Part shown: positions 29,100 through 37,312 of the stretch, piece by piece
Layout: each line of letters opens with the position of its first letter
Numbering within the stretch: the first letter of the stretch is position 1
Assembly (NCBI RefSeq): GCF_003633725.1
Contig: NZ_RBIJ01000001.1
Location: 124,001-188,000 of the forward strand
Direction of reading: 5' to 3'
Length of the DNA: 64,000 bases
DNA from: Brockia lithotrophica
GTDB lineage: Bacteria > Bacillota > Bacilli > Thermicanales > DSM-22653
Program-made: the position numbers and the translations under genes
The notes under the pieces: model-generated
Databases searched by the model: none
Told to the model about the DNA's origin: nothing
Seen by the model: the letters and a program-made list of their open reading frames with translations, nothing else

Positions 29100-30566
29100 A
29101 TGGCCCGTTCCGAGGAACGCCCGACGTCCTTCGGCATTCGCCCCCTCTACGACGTAGAAGACACTCCGCCTTTTCTTCGCCTCCTGCCCTTGAGCCTACA
29201 ACACGTCTTTGCCATGTTCGGCGCTACGGTCCTCGTGCCGATCCTCACGGGACTGGACGTGCAGGCGGCGCTCTTGGCGAGCGGGTTGGGAACGATCCTC
29301 TTCCTCCTCGTGACGCGCGGCCGGATTCCGAACTACCTCGGCTCTTCCTTTGCCTTCATCGGCCCCATTCTCACGGTGACGCACGCGGCCGGGGTAGGGG
29401 CCGCCCTTTTGGGGGCGTTTCTCTCTGGCGCGCTGTACCTCGTCTTTGCTTGGCTCGTGCACCGTGCGGGAACGCGCTGGCTCGACGCCATCCTTCCTCC
29501 CGTTCTCGTCGGGAGCATCGTCGCCGTGATCGGCCTCGCGCTTTCCGGCGTGGCGGTGTCCTGGGCGCTCGCGGATCCCTTGCATCCGCAGGGCGGGAGC
29601 TCTCTCGCGGCGGCAGAGGTGGCCCTCGTCACCTTGGCGATCGTGCTCTTCGTGAACCTGTACGGCCGCGGCCTTCTGGGCGTCCTCCCTGTCCTCACGG
29701 GAGTCGTCTTGGGTACCGTCTACGCCTACCTCCGCCACCCGGACTGGTTCACCGCTGGACCCGACGGGGGATTCGTGGGCAAGGTGGCGCAAGCTTCCTG
29801 GTTTCTCACGCCGGCGGAGTTCTTTTCCCGCCACACGCACACGCTAGAAGTCGCCCGCGCCGCGCTCACGCCCGAGGCGTGGCTCTTCGCCCTCACGATT
29901 GCCCCCATCGCCTTTGTCACCCTCGCGGAACACATCGGCCACCTCCTCGTCACGGAGCGCGTGATCGGACGTCCGTTGGTCCCCCTCCTCCCGCGCTCGC
30001 TTTTGGGGGACGGACTGGCGGTGATGCTTGCGGCGTGGATTGGCGGGCCGCCGAGCACGACGTACGGCGAAAACATCGGCGTTCTTGCGGTAAGCCGCGT
30101 GTACAGTCGGGCGGTCCTCTTCGGAGCCGCCGGGTTTGCCGCGCTCCTCGCCTTTGTGGAAAAGCTCGGCGCTGCCCTCCTGGCCGTACCCAAGCCCGTC
30201 CTCGGGGGCGTGATGATCGTGCTCTTCGGCGTGATCGCCGCCCAGGGGCTTCGGATGTTCGTCGAGTACGGCGTCGACCTCGCCCACCGGCGCAACATGC
30301 TCCTCGTCGCCGTCGTCCTCGTGACGGGTATCGGCGGTTTTCGCTTCGACCTCGCGGGAACCTTTCCCGGCGGCGTGCCGTTCTCCCTCACGGTAGACAA
30401 CATCGCTTTGGCCACCTTGCTCGGCATCTTTCTCCATCTCGTGCTTCCCGAACGCGCCGTCGCCTACGGCAAGACGACCTTGGCCGCCCAGGCGGCGGGC
30501 GAAGTTCCGTACGAGGGACGTTCCCCGCACCGCGGCGGCGAAGACGGCCCGCCTTCCCGGACGTGA
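29100..30566 (+). CDS. pyrP: Uracil permease (NCS2 family)
   Basis: Uracil:proton symporter with 12-14 hydrophobic helices (488 residues). The NCS2/UraA features LSLQHVFAMFGATVLVP near residue 31, the QH motif, and GGPPSTTYGENIGVLAVSRVYS in the TM10 region are present. ATG with GGGGGAGAGGAG just upstream, 7 nt after pyrR. It imports uracil and is co-regulated by PyrR. A terminator follows. Confidence 0.95.
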   Translation: MARSEERPTSFGIRPLYDVEDTPPFLRLLPLSLQHVFAMFGATVLVPILTGLDVQAALLASGLGTILFLLVTRGRIPNYLGSSFAFIGPILTVTHAAGVGAALLGAFLSGALYLVFAWLVHRAGTRWLDAILPPVLVGSIVAVIGLALSGVAVSWALADPLHPQGGSSLAAAEVALVTLAIVLFVNLYGRGLLGVLPVLTGVVLGTVYAYLRHPDWFTAGPDGGFVGKVAQASWFLTPAEFFSRHTHTLEVARAALTPEAWLFALTIAPIAFVTLAEHIGHLLVTERVIGRPLVPLLPRSLLGDGLAVMLAAWIGGPPSTTYGENIGVLAVSRVYSRAVLFGAAGFAALLAFVEKLGAALLAVPKPVLGGVMIVLFGVIAAQGLRMFVEYGVDLAHRRNMLLVAVVLVTGIGGFRFDLAGTFPGGVPFSLTVDNIALATLLGIFLHLVLPERAVAYGKTTLAAQAAGEVPYEGRSPHRGGEDGPPSRT

Positions 30567-30573
30567 CTTTCCG

Positions 30574-30597
30574 CGCCCGCGCGAGCGGGCGTTTTTT
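30574..30597 (+). terminator. Rho-independent terminator between pyrP and pyrB
   Basis: CGCCCGC-GCGA-GCGGGCG, seven perfect pairs, followed by TTTTTT. It lies 16 nt before the pyrB start codon. No second PyrR-binding loop is visible in the 47-nt gap, so it is either constitutive partial termination or controlled through a structure inside pyrP. Confidence 0.8.
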
Positions 30598-30613
30598 CCG
30601 GAGGTGGCATGCG

Positions 30614-31663
30614 GTGCCCCACTTCCTTTCGGCCGAAGACTTCTCGCCCCGCCTCGTATACGCCCTCTTTCGGCTTGCGGGGGAACTTCGCGCACGGCAG
30701 GAACCTCCCAAGCTCCTCTCCGGCCGCTCGGTGGCCCTCCTCTTTGGCGAACCGTCCACGCGCACGCGCCTCTCCTTTTCCCTCGCCGCCATGCGCCTGG
30801 GCGCCGAAGTCCTCACCCTCGACGAGCGCCTTACGAGCCGGGCGAAGGGCGAGACACTCGCGGATACTTTGGAGGTCCTCGCCCTTTTGGGAGTAGACGT
30901 GGCCGTCGTCCGCACCTCGGAAGACGTCATCCGTCCGCCGGCGCTCTCTCCGTCCGTGGTGAGCGCCGGAAGCGGAACCGGGGAGCATCCGACGCAGGCC
31001 CTTCTCGACGCGTGGACGCTCTACGAGGCCTTCGGGCGCCTGGAGGGTCTTCGCCTCCTCGTCCTCGGCGACCTTCGGCACAGCCGGGTGTTCGGCTCGC
31101 ACGCGCGTCTCCTCCCGCGCCTCGGCGTGCGCATTACGGCCGCCGCACCTCGTGCCTGGCTCGGTCGCGAGGAGGATTTGCCGGGTGTGGCCGAGCGCGT
31201 CGCCCTCGAAGACGTTTCCCTCGAAGACCTGCTCGCTTCCGCCGACGCCGTCCTCGTCCTCCGGCCCCAGTGGGAGCGCCACGCGCATTCCGCAGGCTCC
31301 TCCGCGTCTCCAACGCCCGTGTCGTACCTCGAGCGGTACGGGCTTACCGAGGCGCGGGCGCGCGCCCTACGCCCCGAATCCCGAATCCTCCACCCGGGCC
31401 CCGTAACGTGGGGCGTGGAAATCGATCCGTCCCTTCGAGAAGACCCGCGGATTCTCGTGCGCCGCCAGGTGGAAAATGGCCTCTACGTGCGCATGGCCGT
31501 CCTCGTCGCCGCGGGAGGGAACCTCGGGCCGTGCGAAGGCGACCGCGTTGCCGGCGAGGGAAATGCGGACGCCGAAGCCCTCGGCGGGGATCTGCCGTCT
31601 TATGCCGAGTCGCCCGTCCGGGAGGAGGGGAACCGTGCCTTTACCTCTCCTCTCCATCGATGA
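30614..31663 (+). CDS. pyrB: Aspartate carbamoyltransferase catalytic subunit
   Basis: Joins carbamoyl phosphate and aspartate, the committed step of pyrimidine synthesis (349 residues). Carbamoyl-phosphate loop EPSTRTRLSF, GEHPTQALLDAWT, GDLRHSRV and the closing HPGPV are intact. GTG start eight nucleotides after CGGAGGTGG. About 30 extra residues extend past the usual C-terminus and overlap pyrC by 29 nt. No regulatory pyrI subunit is nearby, as in other Gram-positives. Confidence 0.95.
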   Translation: MPHFLSAEDFSPRLVYALFRLAGELRARQEPPKLLSGRSVALLFGEPSTRTRLSFSLAAMRLGAEVLTLDERLTSRAKGETLADTLEVLALLGVDVAVVRTSEDVIRPPALSPSVVSAGSGTGEHPTQALLDAWTLYEAFGRLEGLRLLVLGDLRHSRVFGSHARLLPRLGVRITAAAPRAWLGREEDLPGVAERVALEDVSLEDLLASADAVLVLRPQWERHAHSAGSSASPTPVSYLERYGLTEARARALRPESRILHPGPVTWGVEIDPSLREDPRILVRRQVENGLYVRMAVLVAAGGNLGPCEGDRVAGEGNADAEALGGDLPSYAESPVREEGNRAFTSPLHR

Positions 31664-33110
31664 CGTCTTCGTCCTCACGCCCGAGGGAAAGCTCGTCTAC
31701 GGCCTTCTCCTCCTCGAGGAAGGGTTCGTCCGCTACGCCGGCCCGCGGGACGGGGTGGGGGGCTTGGGGGAACGGGTCTTTCGCATCGCGGGAGAGGGGA
31801 TGTGGGCGCTTCCGGGCTTCGTAGACGCGCACGTGCACTTCCGCGAACCGGGCGGAACGCACAAGGAGACGATCGCCAGCGGAAGTCGTGCCGCTGCCCA
31901 TGGGGGATTTACCTCGGTGCTCATGATGGCCAATACAGTCCCGCCTCCGGACACGCCGGAGCGGGTTTGGGAGATGCGCGCCGTCGCCCGCCGAACCGCC
32001 GTCGTCCGTACCTTTGTCACCGCTCCCGTGACGCGCGGGCAGACAGGGGAGGTTCCCGTGGACTTTGCCGCCCTCGCCGCCGCGGGCGTTCGCGCCTTTT
32101 CCGACGACGGCCTTCCCGTCCTCGATCCCGACGTCCTGCGGGAGGCCTTTTTCGCTTCTGCCCGCCTCCGGTTGCCGGTCCTCCTTCACGAGGAAGACCC
32201 TTCCCTTTCCCGGGGAGGGGTCGTCCATCCGAGCCCGTGGGCGAAAGGGCGGGGACTTCCGACGTATCCACCGGAGGCGGAGGCGTCGCTCATCGGCCGC
32301 GACCTCGCCCTCGGGGCTTTCGTTCCCGGGGCGCGGATCCACCTGCAGCACCTGTCCTCTCGAATTTCCGTAGAACTCGTCCGGCGCCTGCGCCCGCTTC
32401 TCGCCCGTCGGGGAGTCCACCTCACGGCCGAGGCGACGCCACACCACCTCGTCCTCACGTGGGAGGACGTGCGCCGATCCGCAGACGTTGCCGCCGGAGC
32501 CGAACGGTTGCCGGTCGCGACCCGACCCCAGGACGCAAAGATGAACCCTCCCCTCCGCGAAGCCGAGGATCGGGACGCCCTCGTCCGTGCCCTCCGGGAG
32601 GGGGTTGTCGATTTCGTGGCCACGGACCACGCCCCCCACGCTCCGGAGGAAAAGGCCCTCCCCCTCGAACGGGCCCCCTTCGGGATCCTCGGTCTGGAGA
32701 CGGCCTTTCCCCTCTTGTACACGGAACTCGTCCTCCGGGGAAGGCTTTCCCTAGGAGAACTCGTGGACCGCATGTCCCGCATCCCCGCACGATTTCTCGG
32801 GATTCCCGGCGGCGAACTTCGAGCGGGCGTTCCGGCCGATCTCGTCCTCGTGGATCCCTACCTCCCGCGTTCTGTCGTCCCCGAGAGGCTGGCGTCCAAG
32901 AGCCGCAACAGCCCCTTTTTCGGACGTCTCCTACGGGGTTGGCCGGTCCTAACGCTCGTGGGGGGGCGCGTGGCTTACGCAGATTCCGAACTCTTCTCCC
33001 GCGCCGTGCGCGACCTCCTTCCGGATGCCCACGTTGTTCCGCCGAACGTCGGGGCTGGGAGAGAGATCGGCGACGGCGCGGAGTTCGCCCAGGGGAGCGT
33101 GAGCTCGTGA
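31635..33110 (+). CDS. pyrC: Dihydroorotase
   Basis: Zinc amidohydrolase closing carbamoyl-aspartate to dihydroorotate (491 residues, class I type). Metal ligands: DAHVHFREPG near residue 62, HEED (170s), LQHLSS and the catalytic Asp in VATDHAPH. GTG start preceded by GGAGGAGGGG, inside the pyrB tail, indicating translational coupling. The tail of about 35 residues after the barrel is unremarkable. Its stop overlaps the pyrK start; carA and carB, which stand here in Bacillus, are missing. Confidence 0.95.
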   Translation: MPLPLLSIDDVFVLTPEGKLVYGLLLLEEGFVRYAGPRDGVGGLGERVFRIAGEGMWALPGFVDAHVHFREPGGTHKETIASGSRAAAHGGFTSVLMMANTVPPPDTPERVWEMRAVARRTAVVRTFVTAPVTRGQTGEVPVDFAALAAAGVRAFSDDGLPVLDPDVLREAFFASARLRLPVLLHEEDPSLSRGGVVHPSPWAKGRGLPTYPPEAEASLIGRDLALGAFVPGARIHLQHLSSRISVELVRRLRPLLARRGVHLTAEATPHHLVLTWEDVRRSADVAAGAERLPVATRPQDAKMNPPLREAEDRDALVRALREGVVDFVATDHAPHAPEEKALPLERAPFGILGLETAFPLLYTELVLRGRLSLGELVDRMSRIPARFLGIPGGELRAGVPADLVLVDPYLPRSVVPERLASKSRNSPFFGRLLRGWPVLTLVGGRVAYADSELFSRAVRDLLPDAHVVPPNVGAGREIGDGAEFAQGSVSS

Positions 33111-34003
33111 CTTCCTCGATTGCCGACGTCGCGACGCCTACCCCCTTTGCCGATCTGCCGTTTTTCGTGAAGGACGTGCAGGCGCTTACGTCCGACCTCG
33201 TCCTCCTCGACACGGTTCCCGCAGAGTCCCTCCCTCCGGACGCCCAACCGGGACAGTTCTTCCAAATCCTCCTGGAGGGCGGGGAGGTGTACCTCCGCCG
33301 CCCCTTCAGCCTCGTCACCCGCCTGGGCGTCGTCCACCGCTTTGCCGTGCGCGTCGTCGGACGCGGGACGTCCGCCATCGCCCGGCTTCGCCCGGGGGAT
33401 CGGCTTCGCCTCTTAGGACCTTTGGGCACGGGGTTCCCCCTTGCGCCGCCCGGAGCGCGCAAGCTCCTCCTCCTCGCGGGCGGCGTGGGGGCCGCGCCGC
33501 TCGCCTCCGTCCTCGCCGCCGTCGCCGCAGGAAAGACGGCCTTTCGAACCTCCGACGTAGCCGTCGTCCTCGGGATCCGCCGGAGCGAAGAGGCCGTTCT
33601 CGCCCGCCTTTTCCGTCCCTGGGCGGAGCCCCTTCTCGCCGTGGAACGTCCGTCTCGCGACGCAGAGGGGAGGGTCGTTCCTCCGGTGGCGTTTCCCGGT
33701 ACGGCGCTGGACGCGGCGTTTGCGCGTTGGCAAGAGCTGTGGCCCGACCCCGTCCCTCCGGAGGAAATCGCCGTCTTCGTCGCCGGACCGAAGCCCATGC
33801 TTGAGGCGGCCTTTCGCCGTCTCCCCGCCGCGGCGCGCGTGTACGGCGCCTTCGAGGCACCCATGGCGTGCGGAACCGGACTTTGCCGCGGCTGCGTCGT
33901 CGAGACAGCGGTGGGGAACGTACGTCTCTGCCGCGAAGGCCCCGTCCTCTCCCGCGAGGTGCACTTCCCCCACCTCGCCCCCCGAGAAGGCGATGCGTCC
34001 TAG
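33107..34003 (+). CDS. pyrK: Dihydroorotate dehydrogenase B electron-transfer subunit PyrK
   Basis: Iron-sulfur flavoprotein (298 residues) passing electrons from PyrD to NAD+. N-terminal FAD-binding barrel with RRPFSLV, central NAD-binding domain (LLLAGGVGAAPL), and a C-terminal [2Fe-2S] ligand set CGTGLCRGC plus a later Cys (RLCREGPV). The GTG start overlaps the pyrC stop (GTGA) and has AGGGGAG upstream. The protein is larger than the usual 255 residues because the NAD domain holds an insertion. Confidence 0.92.
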   Translation: MTSSIADVATPTPFADLPFFVKDVQALTSDLVLLDTVPAESLPPDAQPGQFFQILLEGGEVYLRRPFSLVTRLGVVHRFAVRVVGRGTSAIARLRPGDRLRLLGPLGTGFPLAPPGARKLLLLAGGVGAAPLASVLAAVAAGKTAFRTSDVAVVLGIRRSEEAVLARLFRPWAEPLLAVERPSRDAEGRVVPPVAFPGTALDAAFARWQELWPDPVPPEEIAVFVAGPKPMLEAAFRRLPAAARVYGAFEAPMACGTGLCRGCVVETAVGNVRLCREGPVLSREVHFPHLAPREGDAS

Positions 34004-34062
34004 GCGGCTTTCCCTGTGACGCCCCCTAGCCCCTCCGGTGCAGGAACGAGAGGAGGTTTGCT

Positions 34063-35058
34063 GTGTTTTCGTCCGAATCCGACGGGAGTCGGCGGACACC
34101 GAAGTCCGTCGACCTCACCGTTTCCCTCGGCCCCCTTCGCCTCGCCAATCCCGTGCTCCCGGCTTCCGGGACGTTCGGGTACGGCCTTGAGGCGATGGAG
34201 TGGCTCGACCTTCGTCGGCTGGGCGCTGTGGTCCTGAAGTCGACCTCTCTCGCCCCCCGGCCCGGACACCGTGGGGTTCGCGTGGCGGAGACGCCCTGCG
34301 GAATGCTCAATGCCATCGGCCTAGAAAACCCCGGAGTCCGGGAGGCGCTCGCGCTCGTGGAACGCCTCCCCGAGGGGGTCGTCCTCGTGGCGAGCATCTT
34401 CGGAAACACCGAAGACGAATACGCGGCCGTGGCCGAGGCCTTTTCCCGCTCGCCCCGCATCTCCGCGCTCGAAATCAACCTCTCCTGCCCGAACGTGGCC
34501 GAAGGCGGTCTCGCCTTCGGGCGAAATCCCGAGGGCGTGGCGAGGGTTACGGCGCGCGTGCGCGCCGCGACGTCCTTGCCCTTGTGGGTAAAGCTCTCTC
34601 CGGATACGTGCGACGTCGTTGCAGCGGCGAAGGCCGCCAACGCCGCCGGGGCCGACGCCCTCGTCCTCGGAAACACGATGCCCGGCCTCGCCGTCGACCG
34701 GCGGACGTACGCCCCCGTCCTCGCAAACGTCACGGGCGGCCTTTCCGGCCCCGCGCTCAAGCCCATCTCCCTCCGCCTCGTCTACGAAGTGTACCGACAC
34801 GTCCCCTTGCCGATCATAGGCGTCGGCGGGATCTCCGACGCGGAGGACGTCTTGGAGTTCCTCGCCGTCGGCGCGAGCGCCGTCCAAGTCGGAACCGCGG
34901 CGCTCCGGGATCCCTTCGTGTTCGAGCGGATTCTCGCGGAGCTTCCCGCCGCCCTGCGCGCCGTCGGGGTCGATCGTGCGGCGTCGTTCGTCGGAATCGC
35001 CCACCGTGGCGGACTCCGCGCCCTCGCGCCTTCGGAAGGAAGGGGGGAGGCGGAATGA
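34063..35058 (+). CDS. pyrD: Dihydroorotate dehydrogenase catalytic subunit (class 1B)
   Basis: FMN enzyme oxidising dihydroorotate to orotate (331 residues), partner of PyrK. Features: NPVLPASGTFGYG, the catalytic-base Cys in NLSCPNV, KLSPD, GNTMPG, and the phosphate-binding IIGVGGIS and VQVGTAAL. The first 16 residues are an unusual Ser/Arg-rich extension. GTG start with AGAGGAGG upstream. Its stop overlaps the pyrF start (ATGA). Confidence 0.95.
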   Translation: MFSSESDGSRRTPKSVDLTVSLGPLRLANPVLPASGTFGYGLEAMEWLDLRRLGAVVLKSTSLAPRPGHRGVRVAETPCGMLNAIGLENPGVREALALVERLPEGVVLVASIFGNTEDEYAAVAEAFSRSPRISALEINLSCPNVAEGGLAFGRNPEGVARVTARVRAATSLPLWVKLSPDTCDVVAAAKAANAAGADALVLGNTMPGLAVDRRTYAPVLANVTGGLSGPALKPISLRLVYEVYRHVPLPIIGVGGISDAEDVLEFLAVGASAVQVGTAALRDPFVFERILAELPAALRAVGVDRAASFVGIAHRGGLRALAPSEGRGEAE

Positions 35059-35879
35059 TCCCCTTGTCCCCTGCGCAAAAGCCCTTCGACGACGATCCAC
35101 GAAGTCGCCTCTTCGTGGCCCTCGACGTCCCCTCCCGGCAAGAGGCGGAAAACCTCCTCTCCCGGCTCGGGGGAAGCGTTCGGCGGGTTAAGGTCGGATT
35201 GGAACTCTTCTTCGCCGAAGGCCCACGGTTCGTGGAAGTCCTCGCGGAGCGCGGCTACGAGGTCTTCCTCGACCTCAAGCTCCACGACATCCCCCATACC
35301 GTCTACCGCGCGGCGCGCCTTCTTCCCGCGGGAGCGGTCCTCTTCCTCACGGTTCACGCGTCCGGAGGCAGGGAAATGGTGCGTGCTGCCTACGAAGGAA
35401 TCCGGGAAGCGCGGGTACGGGGAGAAAAGCACCAGGCATCCCCCAAGGACGTTCTCGCGGTGCAAAACTCACCGAGCTACGCCCCGCCGTACCTCCTCGG
35501 CGTCACCTGGCTCACGTCCTTAGGCGAGGCGGAGTTCGCCCGCTTCGGCATCGATCGCCGGCAAAGCGTCGGCATCCTCGCGGAAGAAGCCCTGCTCGGC
35601 GGGGCGGCGGGCCTCGTCGTCTCGGCGTGGGAGGTCACCTCCCTCCGCGCCGCCCTGGGACCCGGTCCGATCTTCGTCGTTCCGGGAATCCGCCCCGCCT
35701 TTTCCCGAGGGGAAGACGACCAAAGGCGCGTTTCCTCCCCGGGGGAGGCCATTCGTTCCGGCGCCGATGCCGTGGTCGTCGGACGCCCTATCGTTTGGGC
35801 ACCCGACCCCCGCAGGGCTGCGGAGGCGATCCTCGAAGAGATCGCCGCCGCCCTTTTTGATCTGCCTCCCAGGCGATAA
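35055..35879 (+). CDS. pyrF: Orotidine-5'-phosphate decarboxylase
   Basis: TIM-barrel enzyme making UMP from OMP (274 residues). The catalytic Lys-Asp array is DLKLHDIPHTV; VKVGLELFF and VVPGIRP followed by GADAVVVGRPI bind the phosphate. The first 20 residues are extra relative to the family. ATG overlaps the pyrD stop, so the start is clear. Confidence 0.95.
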   Translation: MIPLSPAQKPFDDDPRSRLFVALDVPSRQEAENLLSRLGGSVRRVKVGLELFFAEGPRFVEVLAERGYEVFLDLKLHDIPHTVYRAARLLPAGAVLFLTVHASGGREMVRAAYEGIREARVRGEKHQASPKDVLAVQNSPSYAPPYLLGVTWLTSLGEAEFARFGIDRRQSVGILAEEALLGGAAGLVVSAWEVTSLRAALGPGPIFVVPGIRPAFSRGEDDQRRVSSPGEAIRSGADAVVVGRPIVWAPDPRRAAEAILEEIAAALFDLPPRR

Positions 35880-35986
35880 AGGGCTAAAGGGGGCTTTCTT
35901 TCCGGCGGCAGGTGCCCCGTCCGGACGGATCGCCCCGCACGTTGTGGAACTTCAGGACGCCTGGGATTTCCGGGAGGGATCCATTC

Positions 35987-36679
35987 GTGGCATCCGACCG
36001 CTTCGACGTTCCCCTTCGGGAAGAGGCTCTGGGTTTGGCGGATCTTCTCCTCGAAGTGGGCGCCGTCCACGTACGGCCCGAGGAACCGTTTCGCTTTCGC
36101 TCAGGCCTGTCCTCCCCCGTCTATGTCGACCACCGCATCCTCCTCTCGCGGCCCTCGGCGCGGAAGGCATTTGTCGACGCCCTCACGGACCGCGTGCGGC
36201 ACGTCCGCGATTCCCTTTCTCCCGCTTCCGCAGAGGGCCACCTCCTCACCGTGGCGGGGGTGGCGACGGGGGCGATCCCCTACGCCGCCTGGGTTTCCGA
36301 CCGCCTTGGGTTGCCCATGGTCTACGTACGGGCCGAACGCAAGGAACACGGCCGCGGCCGCCGCGTGGAGGGGGAACTCCGCGCGGGTACCCCCGTCGTG
36401 CTTCTCGAGGATCTCCTCACGACAGGCGGGACGACCCTCGAGGCGGTGGACGCCTTGGAGAACGAGGGTGCGCGCGTCCTCTCCGTCTTCGTCCTCTTTA
36501 CCTACGGGTTTCCTCAAGGGCCCGCCCGCCTCGCGGAACGCGGCACCGCCTTTTCCGCCCTCACGGACTTCGTCGCCCTCCTCCGAGCCTTGGAGCGGCG
36601 CGGACGAACACACGAGGCGGAAATCCTTCGGCGTTGGTGGGAGGACGTCTCCCGCGCCGGCGAGCGGGACGCGGAGTAA
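35987..36679 (+). CDS. pyrE: Orotate phosphoribosyltransferase
   Basis: Transfers PRPP to orotate (230 residues). Type I phosphoribosyltransferase with FRSGLSSPVYVDHR, KEHGRGRRVEG (flexible loop) and the PRPP motif VVLLEDLLTTGGTTLEAV. GTG start with GGGAGGG eight nucleotides upstream; the open frame from 35912 lacks a ribosome site. The 107 nt between pyrF and pyrE hold no visible control element. Last classical gene of the operon. Confidence 0.95.
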   Translation: MASDRFDVPLREEALGLADLLLEVGAVHVRPEEPFRFRSGLSSPVYVDHRILLSRPSARKAFVDALTDRVRHVRDSLSPASAEGHLLTVAGVATGAIPYAAWVSDRLGLPMVYVRAERKEHGRGRRVEGELRAGTPVVLLEDLLTTGGTTLEAVDALENEGARVLSVFVLFTYGFPQGPARLAERGTAFSALTDFVALLRALERRGRTHEAEILRRWWEDVSRAGERDAE

Positions 36680-36691
36680 GGACGCCCCTGG

Positions 36692-37150
36692 GTGAGCGCC
36701 GCGGCGCTGTCCCCTTTGGCGCATACACAGGCGGCAGGGGGACCGACCGTGTGGGACGGATTTTGGGACGACATCCGGCGGCTCTTCTCCGACCTCCGCC
36801 TTTCGGCGGCCGACCTCTTTCGGGGATCTCCGGCGATGCGCGTGTACTCCCCCGACGCCCAGACGGTCGTCGTGGAAATCTCCGTTCCCGAAGGGTTCAC
36901 TTCCGACGAGGTGGACGTCGCCGTCGACCGCCGCCTCCCCCACGTTCGCGGCCGCGTCGTGCATCGGTACGTCGAGAGAGAAGGCGTGCGGGAGACGCGG
37001 CGCGCCTTTGCCTGGAGTTTCCCTCTTCCCGTAGGGGTGGATCCGGACCGCGTTCGCGTCGAGCGGGGGCCGCGCGTCCTCCGCGTCGTCTTGCTTCGCC
37101 GCACCGCCCTCCCTGAGGGGGAGCCTCCTTCGGCGCTTCCGCCCCCGTAA
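36692..37150 (+). CDS. Alpha-crystallin/Hsp20-like small protein
   Basis: Up to 152 residues. The middle and end (AQTVVVEISVPEGFTSDEVDVAVD ... WSFPLPVGVDPDRVRVERGPRVLRVVL) follow the alpha-crystallin beta-sandwich pattern with the closing V/L-R-V-V-L strand, so a small heat-shock-type holdase is likely, though weakly conserved and lacking the C-terminal IxI tail. GTG at 36692 with GGAGTAAGGA upstream, or GTG at 36749. Thirteen nucleotides after pyrE, so transcribed with the pyr operon. Function in pyrimidine synthesis is not expected. Confidence 0.6.
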   Translation: MSAAALSPLAHTQAAGGPTVWDGFWDDIRRLFSDLRLSAADLFRGSPAMRVYSPDAQTVVVEISVPEGFTSDEVDVAVDRRLPHVRGRVVHRYVEREGVRETRRAFAWSFPLPVGVDPDRVRVERGPRVLRVVLLRRTALPEGEPPSALPPP

Positions 37151-37204
37151 GGGTGGGACGGACGCCCGTTTCGACCTCCCTCCGCGCAGAAAAGGCGCAA
37201 AGAC

Positions 37205-37236
37205 AAAAAAACGAAGGGGCGCACAGCGCCCCTTCG
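37205..37236 (-). terminator. Minus-strand terminator
   Basis: CGAAGGGGCGC (37212-37222) pairs perfectly with GCGCCCCTTCG (37226-37236) around a 3-nt loop. Seven A residues lie on the low-coordinate side, giving a T-run for minus-strand transcription. It ends the SLAC1-type gene transcript and may also stop read-through from the pyr operon. Confidence 0.75.
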
Positions 37237-37271
37237 CGCGTTTGGTCGTCGCCGCGAGGTTTTTTCCGGAG

Positions 37272-37300
37272 AAACGGGCGGGGGAAGCTCCCGCCCGTTT
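37272..37300 (-). terminator. Bidirectional hairpin after SLAC1-type gene
   Basis: AAACGGGCGGG (37272-37282) pairs with CCCGCCCGTTT (37290-37300), 11 perfect pairs and a 7-nt loop, with T or A tracts at both sides. It lies 12 nt past the minus-strand stop and between convergent genes. Confidence 0.75.
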
Positions 37301-37312
37301 TCGCTTTGCCTT

